Program-made: the position numbers and the translations under genes
Shown: piece after piece, positions 11,923-26,200 of the stretch
How the letters are laid out: every line of letters begins with the position of its first letter
Position numbering within the stretch: the stretch's first letter is position 1
Notes under the pieces: generated by a model
Told to the model about the DNA's origin: nothing
What the model saw: the letters and a program-made list of their open reading frames with translations, nothing else
Databases searched by the model: none
Source: Paracentrotus lividus
Taxonomy: Eukaryota; Echinodermata; Echinoidea; Camarodonta; Echinidae
Assembly: GCA_940671915.1 (NCBI GenBank)
Contig: CALNVZ010002100.1
Location: 4,909,142 to 4,973,141 of the forward strand
Direction of reading: 5' to 3'
DNA: 64,000 nucleotides

Positions 11923-13397
11923 CAGGGGCGGATCTAGGTTTTTTCCAAGGGGGGGGTTGAGGGGATGAAAAAAAAATCTTGCGAGCGGAGCGAGCAAACG
12001 AGCGCGGAGCGCGAGTTTTAGACAATCCCCGATTTATAGGCCTATACTGACCTAAAACGAGGAATTATTTAAACAATTTTAGAGTTGGAGTTATTTTGTG
12101 CATTATGATAGGCAGCGAGCGCGAAGCGCGAGCCGAAAATTTTGGGTCATAAAAGATATATGGAATAAATAAAGGGGCACTTTTTTAGTATTAATTAATT
12201 TTTCAAAAGATAATTGTGTATTGTAGACCCTATTAAGTATGTGCGAGCGCGAAGCGCGAGCTGAAAATTTTTAGCTCAAAATTAAAGTTATTTGTGCATT
12301 ATGATTTAGTATCAGCGAGCGCGAAGCGCGAGCCGAAAATATTGGGTTTTAAAAGATATATGGAATAAATAAAGGGGCACTTTCTAGTATTAATTATTTT
12401 TTTTATAGATAATTGTGTATTGTAGACCCTATTAAGCAGGGGCCGCGGAGCGTTTTTGAAAGTGGAGGGGCTGAGCCGAAAGTGGGGGGGCTGAACAGGC
12501 TAAAAATCACAAATGTATGGTCATTTTTGCATTTTTGTACACGTTGGCTGAAAAAAGTGGGGGGGCTGCAGCCCCCCCCCCCAGCCCCCCCGGCTCCGCG
12601 GCCCCTGTTAAGTATCTGCGAGCGCGAAGCGCGAGCTGAAAATTTTGAGCTCAAAATTAAAGTTATTTGTGCATTATGATTTAGTATCAGCGAGCGCGAA
12701 GCGCAAGCCGAAAATGTTGGGTTTTAAAAGATATATGGAATAAATAAAGGGGCACTTTCTAGTATTAATTATTTTTTTTATAGATAATTGTGTATTGTAG
12801 ACCCTATTAAGTATCTGCGAGCGCGAAGCGCGAGCTGAAAATTTTGAGCTCAAAATTAAAGTTATTTGTGCATTATGATTTAGTATCAGCGAGCGCAAAG
12901 CGCGAGCCGAAAATATTGGGTTTTAAAAGATATATGGAATAAATAAAGGGGCACTTTCTAGTATTAATTATTTTTTTTATAGATAATTGTGTATTGTAGA
13001 CCCTATTAAGTATCTGCGAGCACAAAGCGCGAGCCGAAAATTTTGAGCTCAAAATTTGAGTTATTGTGCATTATAATTTATTATCCGCGAGCGCGAAGCA
13101 AGAGCCGAAAATATTGGGTTTTAAAAGATATATGGAATTAATAAACAGGCACTTTCTAGTACTTTCTATTTGTTCGCCCACCCTTCTCTCCTCCCCCCCC
13201 CCAAAAAAAAAGAAGAAATAATAATAATAATAATGATGATGATAATGATAATGATAAATAAAATAAATACATAAATAAAATAAAATAAAATTACAAGTTA
13301 AAAAAAAAGATAAGATTAAAAAAAAAAAAAAATGGTCCCCGGATTTTTTTGGGGGGGGGTTGCAACCCCCCCAACCCCCCCTCTAGATCCGCTTCTG
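11923..13397. mobile_element. hAT-like non-autonomous TIR element, 5-bp TSD, with GCG-motif tandem array
   Basis: Ends CAGGGGCGGATCTAGG and the inverse of CAGAAGCGGATCTAGA; ATAGT is duplicated at 11918-11922 and 13398-13402. The interior has about five ~185-bp units with the motif GCGAGCGCGAAGCGCGAGC, then AAAATATTGGGTTTTAAAAG and ATATGGAATAAATAAAGG. No transposase frame. 5-bp duplications with CAG...CTG ends fit hAT5-type families; this class is an inference. Confidence 0.8.
12437..12607. mobile_element. 171-bp MITE nested in the array, TSD TTAAG
   Basis: Perfect 15-bp TIR CAGGGGCCGCGGAGC / GCTCCGCGGCCCCTG. TTAAG occurs on both sides (12432-12436, 12608-12612), while sister array units carry the empty site CTATTAAGTATCTG. 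Poly-G/C stretches within. Confidence 0.88.
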
Positions 13398-13402
13398 ATA
13401 GT

Positions 13403-13700
13403 AGCCAATCGGGATCCTTGTTGCAGAGAGTGCTTGCATAAAAGTCCCCCTGTGAACCAATCAAGGTGGTTCTTTTATATTTGTGACTGATTGCAACTCT
13501 TTGCTACTTGGTGCTGAATAATTGGTATGACATTGACACAGAAATCAGGACAGCACATGATCTGTGTATGAATTTTTATATTTTTAGGGTCCAAATTGTT
13601 GAATTTGTAGACCACTATGTGATTATAATAATGGGCTTGTGAACAGTTCAGATCAATCCACATAAATTGAAACTCATTTTAAGCCTGTCCCATAAGAATG
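13403..13700. other. Intergenic stretch between TMA7 and sortilin ends
   Basis: No gene or clear repeat seen; transcripts of the convergent genes may reach into it. Confidence 0.5.
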
Positions 13701-16700
13701 TTGCAGTCTTGCTTGTGGCTACTTAATACTTGAGTGAGGGCATTCAAACATATGACAAATAAAACTATTATACAGAAAAGTCTTTGAAGTTAACATACAT
13801 TTATATATCCCATAGGACTCTTTATTCAAACAAGATAAAGAATATTGCCTGAAAAAGAATCCAAAATATATTAATAAACCTGTGCTTACATTGCTATATA
13901 TCTGCCCTTAGTTACCAGAGCCTACATGTTTGATATTTTATACACTAGCTAGAAATAAAGCTGAATGTTCATACAGTCCACTCCCATTATGAGGTACTAG
14001 TACTCAGATCCAAGCCAATCACCTATTATAATGAAATCATGTGTTGTAAGATTTTGGAATGTAAATGTTTGAATAAAATAAGTGAGAGAATCTTGAATCT
14101 GAGCTCATTATAACAGAAATGGACTGTACAGCAATATACAACCTTAAAATAATTGAACATTTATGTCCTCTTGAATGAGATGTTCGTTAGAAAAATGTGA
14201 GTTTTTTACAACAAAATCGTTAAATGAGAGTAAATTTAGTATTTCCAACTCTTTCTTTGATATCCTGCTAGAGTGATTAAATACATGGCATTTTGAAATC
14301 AAATATAAATTAAAGAATACACTCCAAAGAATACCCGATAATAATTATTGCAAAATTATACATGTACCTGATCTCAATGCACTTGGAAATGTATACTAAT
14401 CTACCTGAACAATATGACTATGATGACGTACAATTAAACTATACTACATGTAATTCTTGCATTTCATGCACAAATGTAAGAGAGAGAGAGACAAATCACT
14501 GAAAAGTAGTATTTGTCCACTTAAAATGGAATCTGGTATATACAAAAATCATATGTGAATAAATTAGATAAATTAATTTCACATCACCAAAATATACACA
14601 TTACCAAAGAGTATAAAAGAATAAAGAGATTCGGACACGGATATATTGTCACAATACCTTAAAGGTCATTGAATTTGGTTTGCGGAATAGAAATCATTTT
14701 CCTGAATGTTGTCACTACACAGTGTTATTGCAATATCAATAATAATGGAATTAACGGAATGCAAGACAAGCAGAATACTATTTGAAATCATGAAACAAAA
14801 TCTATAACTTAATGCAATATATTGCAGATCATAACAAAAACACTACATTGGCATTGCAGTATATAACCCAGAAAAAAGTATGACTATTTTGAGAGGCTCA
14901 TATTACTAATGCTACCTTCTGTGACTTTGATCTTCTTCTTTTTTTTTCTTTTTTTCTTTTGTTGTGCTACAGGCCAACTCATATTTTGTTGGGTAATTTA
15001 AACCTGTGCTGTGAAGGATGACTGACCAATTGGGGTTTAAAAATCTGGTCAAATTCACCTTGTACCAAGTATAAGTTTAGTATCACTGAACAGAATATGA
15101 GTTGCTCTTTAACTTGTAAAAATAAAATCAAGGTCGTACACATAAGAACTTTTTCATGCGTGGGTATCAAAGCTGTATATTATAGGGTGCACAGTATTTC
15201 TTACTTAAATATCTTTTGTGTCAAGTCATTTAAAGTTACAGTATAGTTTGGAATCAATGTGTACTGAAATATGATCTTGAAAACAGTACTCTATGACCAA
15301 TGAAATCAACAAACATGGCAACGTAACAATGTAAATTAACTGATAACAAATAAAAGAAGATCTAAAACTTGGGATGTAGTGGTACAGTAGGTTCCTTAAT
15401 AAATACACATTAGCATACCATTTTTTATCACAAAAATGGTTTCACATACTTCTTTTAAATTCACATTTTCTTCTTAACAATATTCTTACTTTTATGTTAC
15501 ATGTACATGTACACATAAACATACATTGGAAGACAATTTAATATATGGAATGCTCTTTTTCAAACAGGGATTTGTACAATTTCATGAGATGTAATATAAT
15601 GGAAAAGATGCAACAAAATGAATAAAGGGTGGTAAAATATGAATACAAATATTCAATAATGTACTTAAATGAAAACATTTTGTTAATATAGACACGTTTT
15701 TCCATACTGTTATTAAAATCATAATATTAGTCTTCCACTAAACTACAAATAGCTTTTAAAACATTTAGAGTTTCAAATGTAATAATGTTTGAATTTTAAA
15801 ATCAATAATACAATAATTCTTCAGAGCTCCGTAACACAAAGGTTTGGTAGCAGAATGACAGGTAACCCATTAAAAATGTTACTTCAAATTTGTGATTGAT
15901 CGCAAAAGTGACGGGATCCAGATCTGACTACATTTGGAGTTATTCCGAGAATAACTGAATACATTAAAAATAAAATATAAAGTATATCAATAAATGATGA
16001 ACAATTCTTTCCACAAAAAAATGGAATAGTGACTAAAAGGTACATTATAGCTGATTTCTTGTATGAAATTGATAATTCAGTTTTACTTACAATGTTAATC
16101 AGTACTTTGAAGTACTGTCGCTTACTTCATTTCCACAAAATAAGTTAAGAGATTATAAGCATGCCTTACAATGAAAACCAAATAGTAAGCTTACAAGACC
16201 CCCTAAAATGATCTCAAGGAATCCAATAATTTTGCATCAATTAGAACTATTAATGCACAATCATTTGTGGAATGCATGTTACTTCACACACAAATTCACC
16301 ATTCACAGAGCAATCATATTTGTGAATAATGAAAATACAATATGACATGTATAAGTTTGAAGTTCATCTTTAACAATGCTTTAGGGAGCATTTCATGAAA
16401 CAAATATTCACTGATTCTCACTGACAACTGTTATAAGCTACTGAAATGCTTACATCTGAATGGCTAAGAGCAAATTTGTCGGATAAAACGTCTGACAAGT
16501 CCTTTCATGAAAAGCTCCCCTGATATATCAAGAACCAGAGTGTATTTTAAAAATACATTAAATATATTCAAGAACTTTTGACCAGATCATCATCATTGAA
16601 AGTAAGTTTTTTGTATTCAATATAATTAGATTAATTTCTTTGGTTCTACATAAATGATATGTTATCTCTGTGGTATAATGGCAATGTAACTTTTGGTGGT

Positions 16701-17261
16701 CAAAAACAGAATTGCACAACCCAACGTCAAAAACCTACAATATCATAATATTTTTAATTCTCATTGGTAACAAAGAAAAAGAAAGTGAAAAAGAAATGTC
16801 GAATTTGCACTTATTATTCAGAAGGCAGAATAAAAATGATATCACATGGAATTAACATAAAAAAGGTTAACATTTTTCTTTCTTATACTCAAAGTAACTG
16901 CAATGAATAACAAAAAATAGGTCACTTTGATGCATCTTGCACCACTTATAAAACACATCTGAAGAAATTTCGTACACACAATAAAAGGTATAAATACTTT
17001 GTGACCTTGGTCCTGTATGTAATCAGTATTAACCTAAAAAATAGCCCCCCCCCCCCTGAAAAAAACACCCAATAAGTAAATATGAAGTACATTGTAGGAA
17101 AAGGCTTTTCATTGGGATTGAGTTATTACAGTATAAGGCACTTATTTCATTTGTAACTCAGCTCTCTATCTCTTTCAAGGAAAGTTGTTCAGCTCTGATG
17201 TACACTGTATGTTTGAATCTTTACAGCCTGAGCCAGCTAGGCTGCCTTCTCCTAGGTTCTA
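13700..17261 (-). other. SORT1: Probable long 3' UTR of sortilin
   Basis: This 3.6 kb after the stop is AT-rich, has no convincing ORF and few repeats (one MITE at 16385-16520), unlike the repeat-crowded surroundings. The clearest minus-strand AATAAA is at 13821-13826. A UTR of this length is in line with vertebrate SORT1, but the end is inferred. Confidence 0.35.
16385..16520. mobile_element. Palindromic MITE, copy 2
   Basis: GGGAGCATTTCATGAAAC at the left and ACAAGTCCTTTCATGAAAAG plus CTCCCC at the right; inner GTCGGATAAAACGTCTGAC and GCTACTGAAATGCTTACATC match copies 1 and 3. The left arm is more decayed. Confidence 0.7.
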
Positions 17262-17276
17262 CTATGCCAACATATC
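17262..17276 (-). CDS. SORT1: Sortilin terminal exon (DMLA stop)
   Basis: The acceptor CTTTGCAG is followed by codons for D-M-L-A and TAG. With the preceding exon this makes DSDEDMLA, an acidic cluster with a D-x-x-L-L-like signal in which Met replaces the first Leu (human DEDLLE). Confidence 0.88.
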   Translation of the reverse strand, partial: DMLA

Positions 17277-20200
17277 CTGCAAAGACATAGAAATCAAAGA
17301 GAAAATTAATAGTTGACATCCCATTAAAACTGTCCATCTACAAATGCATAAGATTACCTACAATGAACAGGCAATTTATTTCTGGCGTTTTAATGAGTCA
17401 GAATAAATTGAACCAACATATTAGAATTGGCCCTATCTACATGTATTATGCCATGGAATGGAGATGGGTTGGTAATATATGCACCGCCTGATATGCAGAA
17501 AGTGTTACAAAGGGGATTTATGTGAAATATTTTTCATTTATGAATTATGCTGATCGTGATTATTTACACTAATAATTCTTGCAAAATATAGCAATATAGG
17601 AATAGTAATAACATATATCCCTCAGAATTAGAGAAGAATTCAAGGTAGGATAAGAATTTGTCATAAGATTACCAATGTTAAATTTAAAAAAAATTACATG
17701 TCAGTTAAAGTGATTTAAGGAGCAACAATTTGTCAAGTTTTTAGAAATAACTATAATCAAAATGAGCTTTATCTAGATAATACAATGTAGTTCAATGAAA
17801 ATTTCATATGTTGTTCAAGATGAAATAAACGCTAATGCAAACACTGTAAATGTGGAAATATTTGCGGTGCAGCAATTTTCACACATTTGCCACTCAGCAG
17901 GAGATCTACCAAAAGAAATTCACTCAACTACTGCGGACAAACATGATTTTGGATATTTTACAGCAAAAATAACTGCATAAAAATTCCACTTTTACTGTAT
18001 GTAAAAACTTGGTGTCCAGTATCATAATATTTTAAGATAATGAGGTAATTGTTATAATGGGAGTTGACTGTACCATTAACTTATAATACAAATACATTGT
18101 AAATATTCAAATAATACAAATGCAATAAGTATTTGATTTACCTCATCAGAGTCGTCATGGTAACCTTGCAGTGACTCATCCAAATCTAGAGGTTGATTTT
18201 CAATGGAATCTCCCTGAGACAGCCTAGAGTAACTGTAAATCCCAGAACTGGAAAATAAGGAGAAATAGTAACAACATTAAATTTACAATGAAGGAACCAA
18301 TCAACATTTCCAAAGAAAACAAAGGCACATTTAGGTAATTTTATCGGGAAATTTAATATATTGGGGCAGCACTGACCCACTTGTAAATCATACTCGCACT
18401 GTATAAAATTGGGTAACTTTTTCTGTTGATGAAATAATACTATTCTAAAATGAAAATCTTGCATTTCACTGCCAAACTTGTAATTGTATGGAACAGCGAG
18501 AACAGCATACATTATATAAATAGGGCATTCTCTACCATGCGACAGACTAGATTATGTGCACGACAAATACTAAATTATCCAGATGTGCACGAGGGATAAT
18601 TTAGTATTTGGAGTTCACATAGTTAGTAATGTTGCATTAATAGAGCATGCACTATTTATTATAGTAAATAGACCCCTAGATATTTGACCTTGCCTAATCT
18701 GGTTTTATCTTCGCCAATGTTTGCCAAACTTTTGGTGCTAATTAAGCTATTGTGACGTATATTGTTGCTCCGCGTATCTACATGTATTGTTGTGCGAACC
18801 ATTTTACTGTTATTACGCGCTAGCGCAACAAAGCAATCGATTTCGCCATTCATTTTAACACAGGATAAAACCGTTCAATATAACAAAAAAAAACGTTCAA
18901 TATAACAAAAACCGTTCACTATAACAAAAACGTGAATGACACGTGACATCATTTCAACCAATCACAACTCGTAAAATACTACCACTATTTACTATAACCA
19001 TTCATTTCATATATTATTCTTCATATGCCTTGCCATTCAGGAGTCCTTGTAATGGCTGGCGCAATTAAAAATCACACATTTCTTTGCATTATAAGCAATG
19101 ATATTACAGAAACCAAAACTCGACTTTGGAGGTTTCGTAATAAGCAATGATATTGCAGAAGCATATATTCAAGTAAATAAAAATCTCCAAAATTCATTTT
19201 GATCACCACTTTCAGGGTCCAGTAGTACTTACTTTCTCTTTATGCAATCAAATTTTCCTTTCTTGTACAAAATGAAGACTAGTGCTAAGACTACCATAAC
19301 AAGCAATGTGATGACAAATCCTAAGGCTGCCTTGTGTGACTGCAGAATGAAATGAAACAAATATTGGAATTTGTTATATATTAATTGTAAAAATAGTACA
19401 TTGAGGAAGTTTAGATGTCACACATTAAATTTTAAAAAAGTAGAAGTTATTCAAAATATAGCTGGTTATTAAATAGCAAGAAGCAGAATAATGAATGCTT
19501 GTGAATAAAATGATCTCTCATTATATGCTGATATATATATATATATATATTTGTTTTTTTTACATATATCAACAAAGTCATTTTTTTATAGTCATCTTTA
19601 GAATGGCTGTTTATTGCCTTACATGTAAATTGTTGTCTTTACTAAAATTACTAATAATTACAACTGTGAATTAATAATGAGAGAAGCTTCATTATACATT
19701 AAAATAAAAATAACTTCTAATTAGGGTAAAAAAAAAAAGTTTTCTATCATAATTTAATATTACTTTTGATAAAACGTTCGGACCTTTTTAGTTTGAGATG
19801 ATGCACCACACTTTGCTTTTAACTTCTCCACATTCCTCTGGGGTTGGTAGCCATACACACAAATATCTCCAGGGATTTTCCTATACCTGAAAATATCAAG
19901 AGGAAAGGATATGTTCAGTTTTCTCTGAAAAGATGATGCTTTGAAAATATTTATAATTAAGTAATTAACCTGTGAAATTCACCTAAATTTCATAAATCTA
20001 CACAAACAAATATACGTGAACAAAGTTGAACAAGGTCTTGCATTACATGTACTTACAGTTGCACTGAAGTAATCATTTCTGAAAGGCTGAAAAGAGCACT
20101 ATTCACATGTCAAACCATATTACACTTCAATAGAATTACCGTTTACATAATATCTTGTTATTTTTTTACAACAGTTACTTAAAGACAAGGAAATTATTTA

Positions 20201-23200
20201 TTTGTCTCCAACAGTAGAACACACGCAACTGTTATGTGAAAAATCAGAGCCAGACAGCTGGGAAAAAAAATCACAGGCTGCCCGGGTGGGATTCAAACCC
20301 ACGACCTCTGGATTGCTAGACCAGCATCATAACCACTAGACCACCGGAGTGCCAGTAGTGATCAAGGTCCAAGCTATCCCATATACATAATATCAAACGT
20401 AAATGGTTTTGCTATCATATAAGCTAACGGAATCGAAATCGGAATGAAAAATGGTGAGGGAGTAGCAAATTGAAGATTTTGATCACATACGGGACGGACG
20501 GACGGACACACACACACACATACACACGTACGGAGCCGTTTCATAGTCCCCTGCTCGAACTCGTTCGCGGGGACAATAAAGGGATATAATTTGCATTCTA
20601 ATCATTTAACAACTGAAATACAATGTACCTATTTCATCTATGGAGGTACATGTACTTGAACTTAATCTTATTATCAGGGAGGGATTCAAGTGAAGACAAT
20701 AAAAATTCAATTCTCTATCTGCATGATCCTGACGAAATTAAATTTAAGAATCATTAATTATCTAGTTACAAATACATGTTCAATTCTATTTTTCTTTTAT
20801 TTGTTACAGAACTATTCCACTTTTTTACATTGAAAAATATCCAGTAAAGAATGTGTCATAAAATAGTTATACTTTTATTCAATCACTGTGGTTGAATAAT
20901 GTAAGGATGCCAGTTGGTTTTACTCAATCAAATAGAATACACAAGTACAAATCCCCAAAACGACCATAATTTTGGCACTTTGAAATCTTTAAAGGATACA
21001 AGATGTTCGCATTTTTGCAAAAAGTTAAATTGATTCCTATTAATACCGTGCCACTCACATCTTTCTTTCAAGAATTATGTCCAAAATACATTTTTAAGAT
21101 CCAAACACTCCACCTTCTTAATTTACATTAATTTTGGCTAAAACCATGTAAACTCTATGAGTACCTTTCAACTAGTTTAAATGGTTTTGTCAAATCAATT
21201 GCCCTAATTTGTGAAACTGAAGTGGCTGTTGCAGCTCAAAAACTCAGGATTATCATGAAGATTAAATTTGGCCGAAAACAACTTCTCCAGTTATTGACAG
21301 ATCAATAGACCTGAAAATCAAGAATAATATGTCTTTGACTCACCATTCCATAAATCTATTAGCCACAGGTACAATGGTTGTGAACAGCAACCTGCTTCAA
21401 ACTCAAGCAACCCGACACTAGAGGCATCTGGTTTAACTCTTCTAGAAAGATTTCCTTCTGGACCTAGCAGAGCACCCTGCCTTGCCATTCGTTTTCTGAG
21501 GTTTCCATTCATAAAGTCACTATATCTCCCCATTTAATTTTCAAACATTATATAAACAATTAAACACTCTCATTCTATTAAAAATGTTAACTATTTTGGA
21601 GAAAGTCAAGTAGTTTACATACACACTTCTTTGGGATGAAAGAGGAAAATTCTGTTACTTAGAAAAAATATAATTTTCATATATTTGAGCCTGCCACAAA
21701 ATAAGTGAATATAACTCAAATGCAAGCAGCAAAAGGTAGGATCTATTTGTCATTCATATTTCGATATATAGTGTCATACAGAAAAACTAATTAAAATTCC
21801 TATCATTTGTTTTCTTGGTTGATTTCCTAACCTTCCTAAAATAGATCATTTCAAATTTCCCCACATTTTGGCCTTGTAAATTTCACCCATAGAAAAGCAA
21901 GATGGTAATTTTCACATTTTTTTCCTTGGTGGGGATTTCATGCACTACACAATATCTTGGTAGAAATTCTCATTAGCTGATTGATTGAACGACACACCCC
22001 CTACATATAATCAATAATATGCCCTTGAGTTATTGATTGAAATATACATGAGTTATTGCTGGTACTTGTGTTATGAGATTAATTGGCAAGGACAACCAAA
22101 TAACCACCTGTTTGAACAATTAACAATTTTAAGATCCTGTGACATGTCTGTTAGTGGAATAATACATCAAATATGGTTGAGCCAAGTCTGTAAAACCCTA
22201 ATTCTCACAAAAATATTGAGCATGACCAGTACCGGAATCCAGAGGGCCACAACAGCAATGTGCCCTCCCCTCCCCCAATGTTTTTAAAAACCACTAATGA
22301 CTGCTACATATTAAATCAGAAAAATTTCTAGGTTACCCCCTCCCCCCCCCCCACACTCCAAATTTTTAAATCCTGGATCCACCACTGCCATAGTGACATA
22401 CAGGTACCTTCAGAGTCGACGTCCTAGGGACAACAAAAATCTGTTCAAACTTAAGAAGAATTATTACTTAATTAGAGAGTGATTACACACATGGTACACG
22501 AATCTGATTAAGAATATTGTTACGACTATGAGCGATAATTTGACTAATAAATATGGTTGACGTATGCAGAGTTGACTGCTACTCAACATTTTCTGAAGAA
22601 TTCGAGCCAAAGTTGATCATGAATGCACCTCCATCGATTATCTTCTTCCGAAACCCCAGATACTGACATTAAGAAGGACTTTTTTACTTGGTTCGGAAGA
22701 AGCCCAGTCACTGTTATCATCTCATATGAGAACTTGTAGGAATTTCAACACTGACCCTCATCATAGAAAATCTGTATCAAAGGAAGGAATAAAAGAGATG
22801 ATTCAAATATGTTCCATTTTATATCAATATTTTGAGGAAAGAAACTACATGTTTTGAAATGTTGTAAATCACATGGTGATTCAAATTTTGGGAGTGCAAA
22901 GGTATGGATTTGATCCCAGAGACCAGCACTTTTGTCTTGGACAAGGATTTTTACTTACTTCTTCACCTCACCTAAGTGTTAAATGTACTGGTAATAGGAT
23001 TCATTCATTGTCAGCGTCTGAAAAATGAATCTCCAGAACAAAATAAAATGACCGGGTAGTAATACGTTGAAGCAGGCTATTTAAGACTAGATATTATAAT
23101 GTGGTTATTATTATATTACTGATATCATCAATGGAAGAAACAATCATCAGGGTGCGATCCGCGTCAGGTCTCCGACCGGCCGTGACGTCATGCACAAGAG

Positions 23201-26200
23201 TTCCTATCCATTTGACACGATCTCGGCGGCTGCTATAGCCCGGTCTAATTCATATCTGACATGGGAGTGGGTGACTATACGTCTGTCACTCTTGTTTTTT
23301 GCGCTCCTCATCTTTCATTTACCAACACCATTCCTGACATCAAGTCGTACTCGTTTGGCAGTCGCACAATGTCCGAAGTACGAAGCTTAATGGTCAATGT
23401 GCTCCAACAATTCAGTTGTTACCTATCCTGTTGAGACATATTCATAGTTCCTCTCTGTCCAGCTGATCGAAGCAAACGCCTGATGCCATAGTTCAAGGCT
23501 TCGACCCTCTTTCTATCCGACTTTCTTTCATCACCAGGATCACAACGTATGTAGCAATGGGGAACACTATTGATCTCAACAGTCGATCTTTAGTCTGTTG
23601 ATTGACTGTTTTCCATATTGTAGATAGCGATACCGTTGCATTCCTTGCGATGGCAAGTTCTCGCTTGAGTTCTGGCTGTCGTCACACTTGGTCGGTGACC
23701 ATTGTCCGAGGTAGCTGATGGTGAACAACTTCATAACTTCTCCATTAACCTGTATATTGCTGTCATTGTTGATTTCACCTCTACTTCACAAGGTTCCTCT
23801 CCACAATCATGACTTTGTTTTTGATACATTCAGAAAGAGTCCTGCAGATTCACTGGTATCTTGAACTCTGGTAAGGAGATCTTTGCATTTCTTCCAAAGA
23901 TTCAGCAAGCAGGGCGACATCGTCAGCTACTCAAAATCTGTATTACCTTTCCTCCAATAGCCACAGTCCCAGTTAAAGTTGTCAAAGCTCCCGCATTATA
24001 GTTCTGAGTATATATAAACAGAGTGGTTGAAAGGATAACCTTGTCTCACTCCTTTTGCAATTTCAAACCACTCTGTCATACATAGCCAGTTCTGACAGCT
24101 GCCAGCTGATCATGTTACGGTTGCGTAGGAGCTCAATGATGTGGCTGGAAAGCCCATGTCGCACATTCCCTGCCATAGCGGTCATGTCTGATTGTGTCGA
24201 AGGTTACTAATTCGATAAGACATGTACAGTTCTTCCTTCCCATTCTCGTCGTTTTTTTATTTCATTTCAATTGTGTAATCTGGCTCTTGTTCCACGCCCT
24301 GGTCTGAATCCAGCTTGAGCTGTAGATATCTCTCTATCCAATCTTTTTTCATTCTTCCTGCTATTATCTTGAAATTATCTTGCTAGCATGTGTATAAGAG
24401 CAATTGTCCGGTTATTTGCACATTGCATGCATCTCCCTTCTTGGGTAGTATTATGAAGATTGACTTTACCCGTCTTCTGCACTCTTTTCTCCCAGATGGC
24501 GACACAAAGTTGATGCATGAATCAATGTCTCTTTCCTGCATGCTTGAGAAGTTCAATGGGTATGTCATCACATCCAGACTCTTCCCATTTTTTATGTCTG
24601 CAGAGCCTGTATTATTCTCTCTACAAGGTGGAGGCTCTAGTCTTCTCTTGGAATCAGGCCTGGAAGTTGTCGTTCGGTCTTTTCATAGAATTTTGGCAGT
24701 ACTCTTTCCATCTATTTTTACATCTTCTCTTGGATAGAACTGTCCCTGTTCGTTTTTGACAGAGTCCAGTCTCGGCGTAAACTTGTTTGTGATGCTTTGA
24801 CACCTTTGTCAGATCTCTTGTAGAGTTTTGTCCGCATATTTTCTACTTCATACACTGTCTATCAATGTTTCTCTGCTATCATGTCTAATAGACGTTGTAC
24901 TTTCAGAATTCGCATTTGAGTACGATGCTCTGTCAGCAGCATTTCTCAAACCAGTACCTCAGTCTCTTCTTCATCAATTTTTGTCATAGTTTCTGTGGAT
25001 ATCCATTCCTGTTGCCTTTTGCGTCTTTCGATACTGGATCTCTTAGCAGCATCTAGTATACATTTTATGTCCTGCCAAAGTTCATTTGTGATTTCTCTTC
25101 AAGGAAACCACCAATGTTACTGATGCTTGTCAGAAGCTCACACAAAAAGATCATTTGCTTGCAAATTTTAAAGATCAAACCTGAGTGCAGATGTCTTTTC
25201 TGTCCTTTCAGATGCAATTTGAAACGTGCAACATAGAGCTGATGATCCGACCACAGTCAGCGCAGGGTATGTGCGGACTTGGTGATGCTACTCTCCACTC
25301 TGTGATATTGATAAATATAGTCAATTTGATTTTCTGGTTTTACCATTATGGTGCAGTCCATGTATACAAAACTTCGTGGATGTTGCTCAACAATGTGTTT
25401 GTGATACAAGATTGTTGGTCACGCAGAACTCAATCAGTTTACATCCTTGGTCTTTCTGCTGTCTAGGCCAAATATGCCATGAGTTGAGGAAGGAACTGAT
25501 GATTTTCCAACCTTAGCATTAGCATCTCCATTAAAACTTGACATCACGACAGGGGATGTTATCCAGCGTTTCTTGAGCACCTCATAAATTCATCAAGTTC
25601 GGCTTCACTCGCAGCTGAAGTAGGTGCATAAAACCTACCAATGGTCATGTTATATGGCTTGCAGAAATCTAATGTAGTAATCGATCATTGATCATGTTGT
25701 ACCAGCAACATTTCTGACTATTCTTATCCAGAATGAAGCCAACACCATTGGTTGTATCCTTGTTTGGCTCCTTCCGCAATAGATGACTGTTAGCCATTTG
25801 TAGTTCAAATCTACCTTTCCAGTCAATTTGACCTCTCAATACTAGAACAGAGATCTTCAGACCGTTCCATCTCATGTCATACACAGTAAGTTTCCCAGCC
25901 ATACTTAGCTTTCTAACATTCCAGGTTAGCAAGAAGTATGTTTTTTCTTAAATTCCTCTTTGTCCAGCGCCGGTGTGGTTGGCACCATCGGCTGTAAACT
26001 TCCATTAGGCTTTGATTTGCAGCTTCATAGGGAACCTGGCCGGTCGCCTCTACTACGTACCGACGTCAGCCTCTTCCCAGTAGTATCTAAGGTGACGAGA
26101 TCCGCCTGGGGGGCTTCACCAGCCGGCACAATCGTTCTTAGGTTTGACTTTCATTGCATGATGTGGACTGGAGATATAAAAGAGGAGATAGAGTCCCAAG

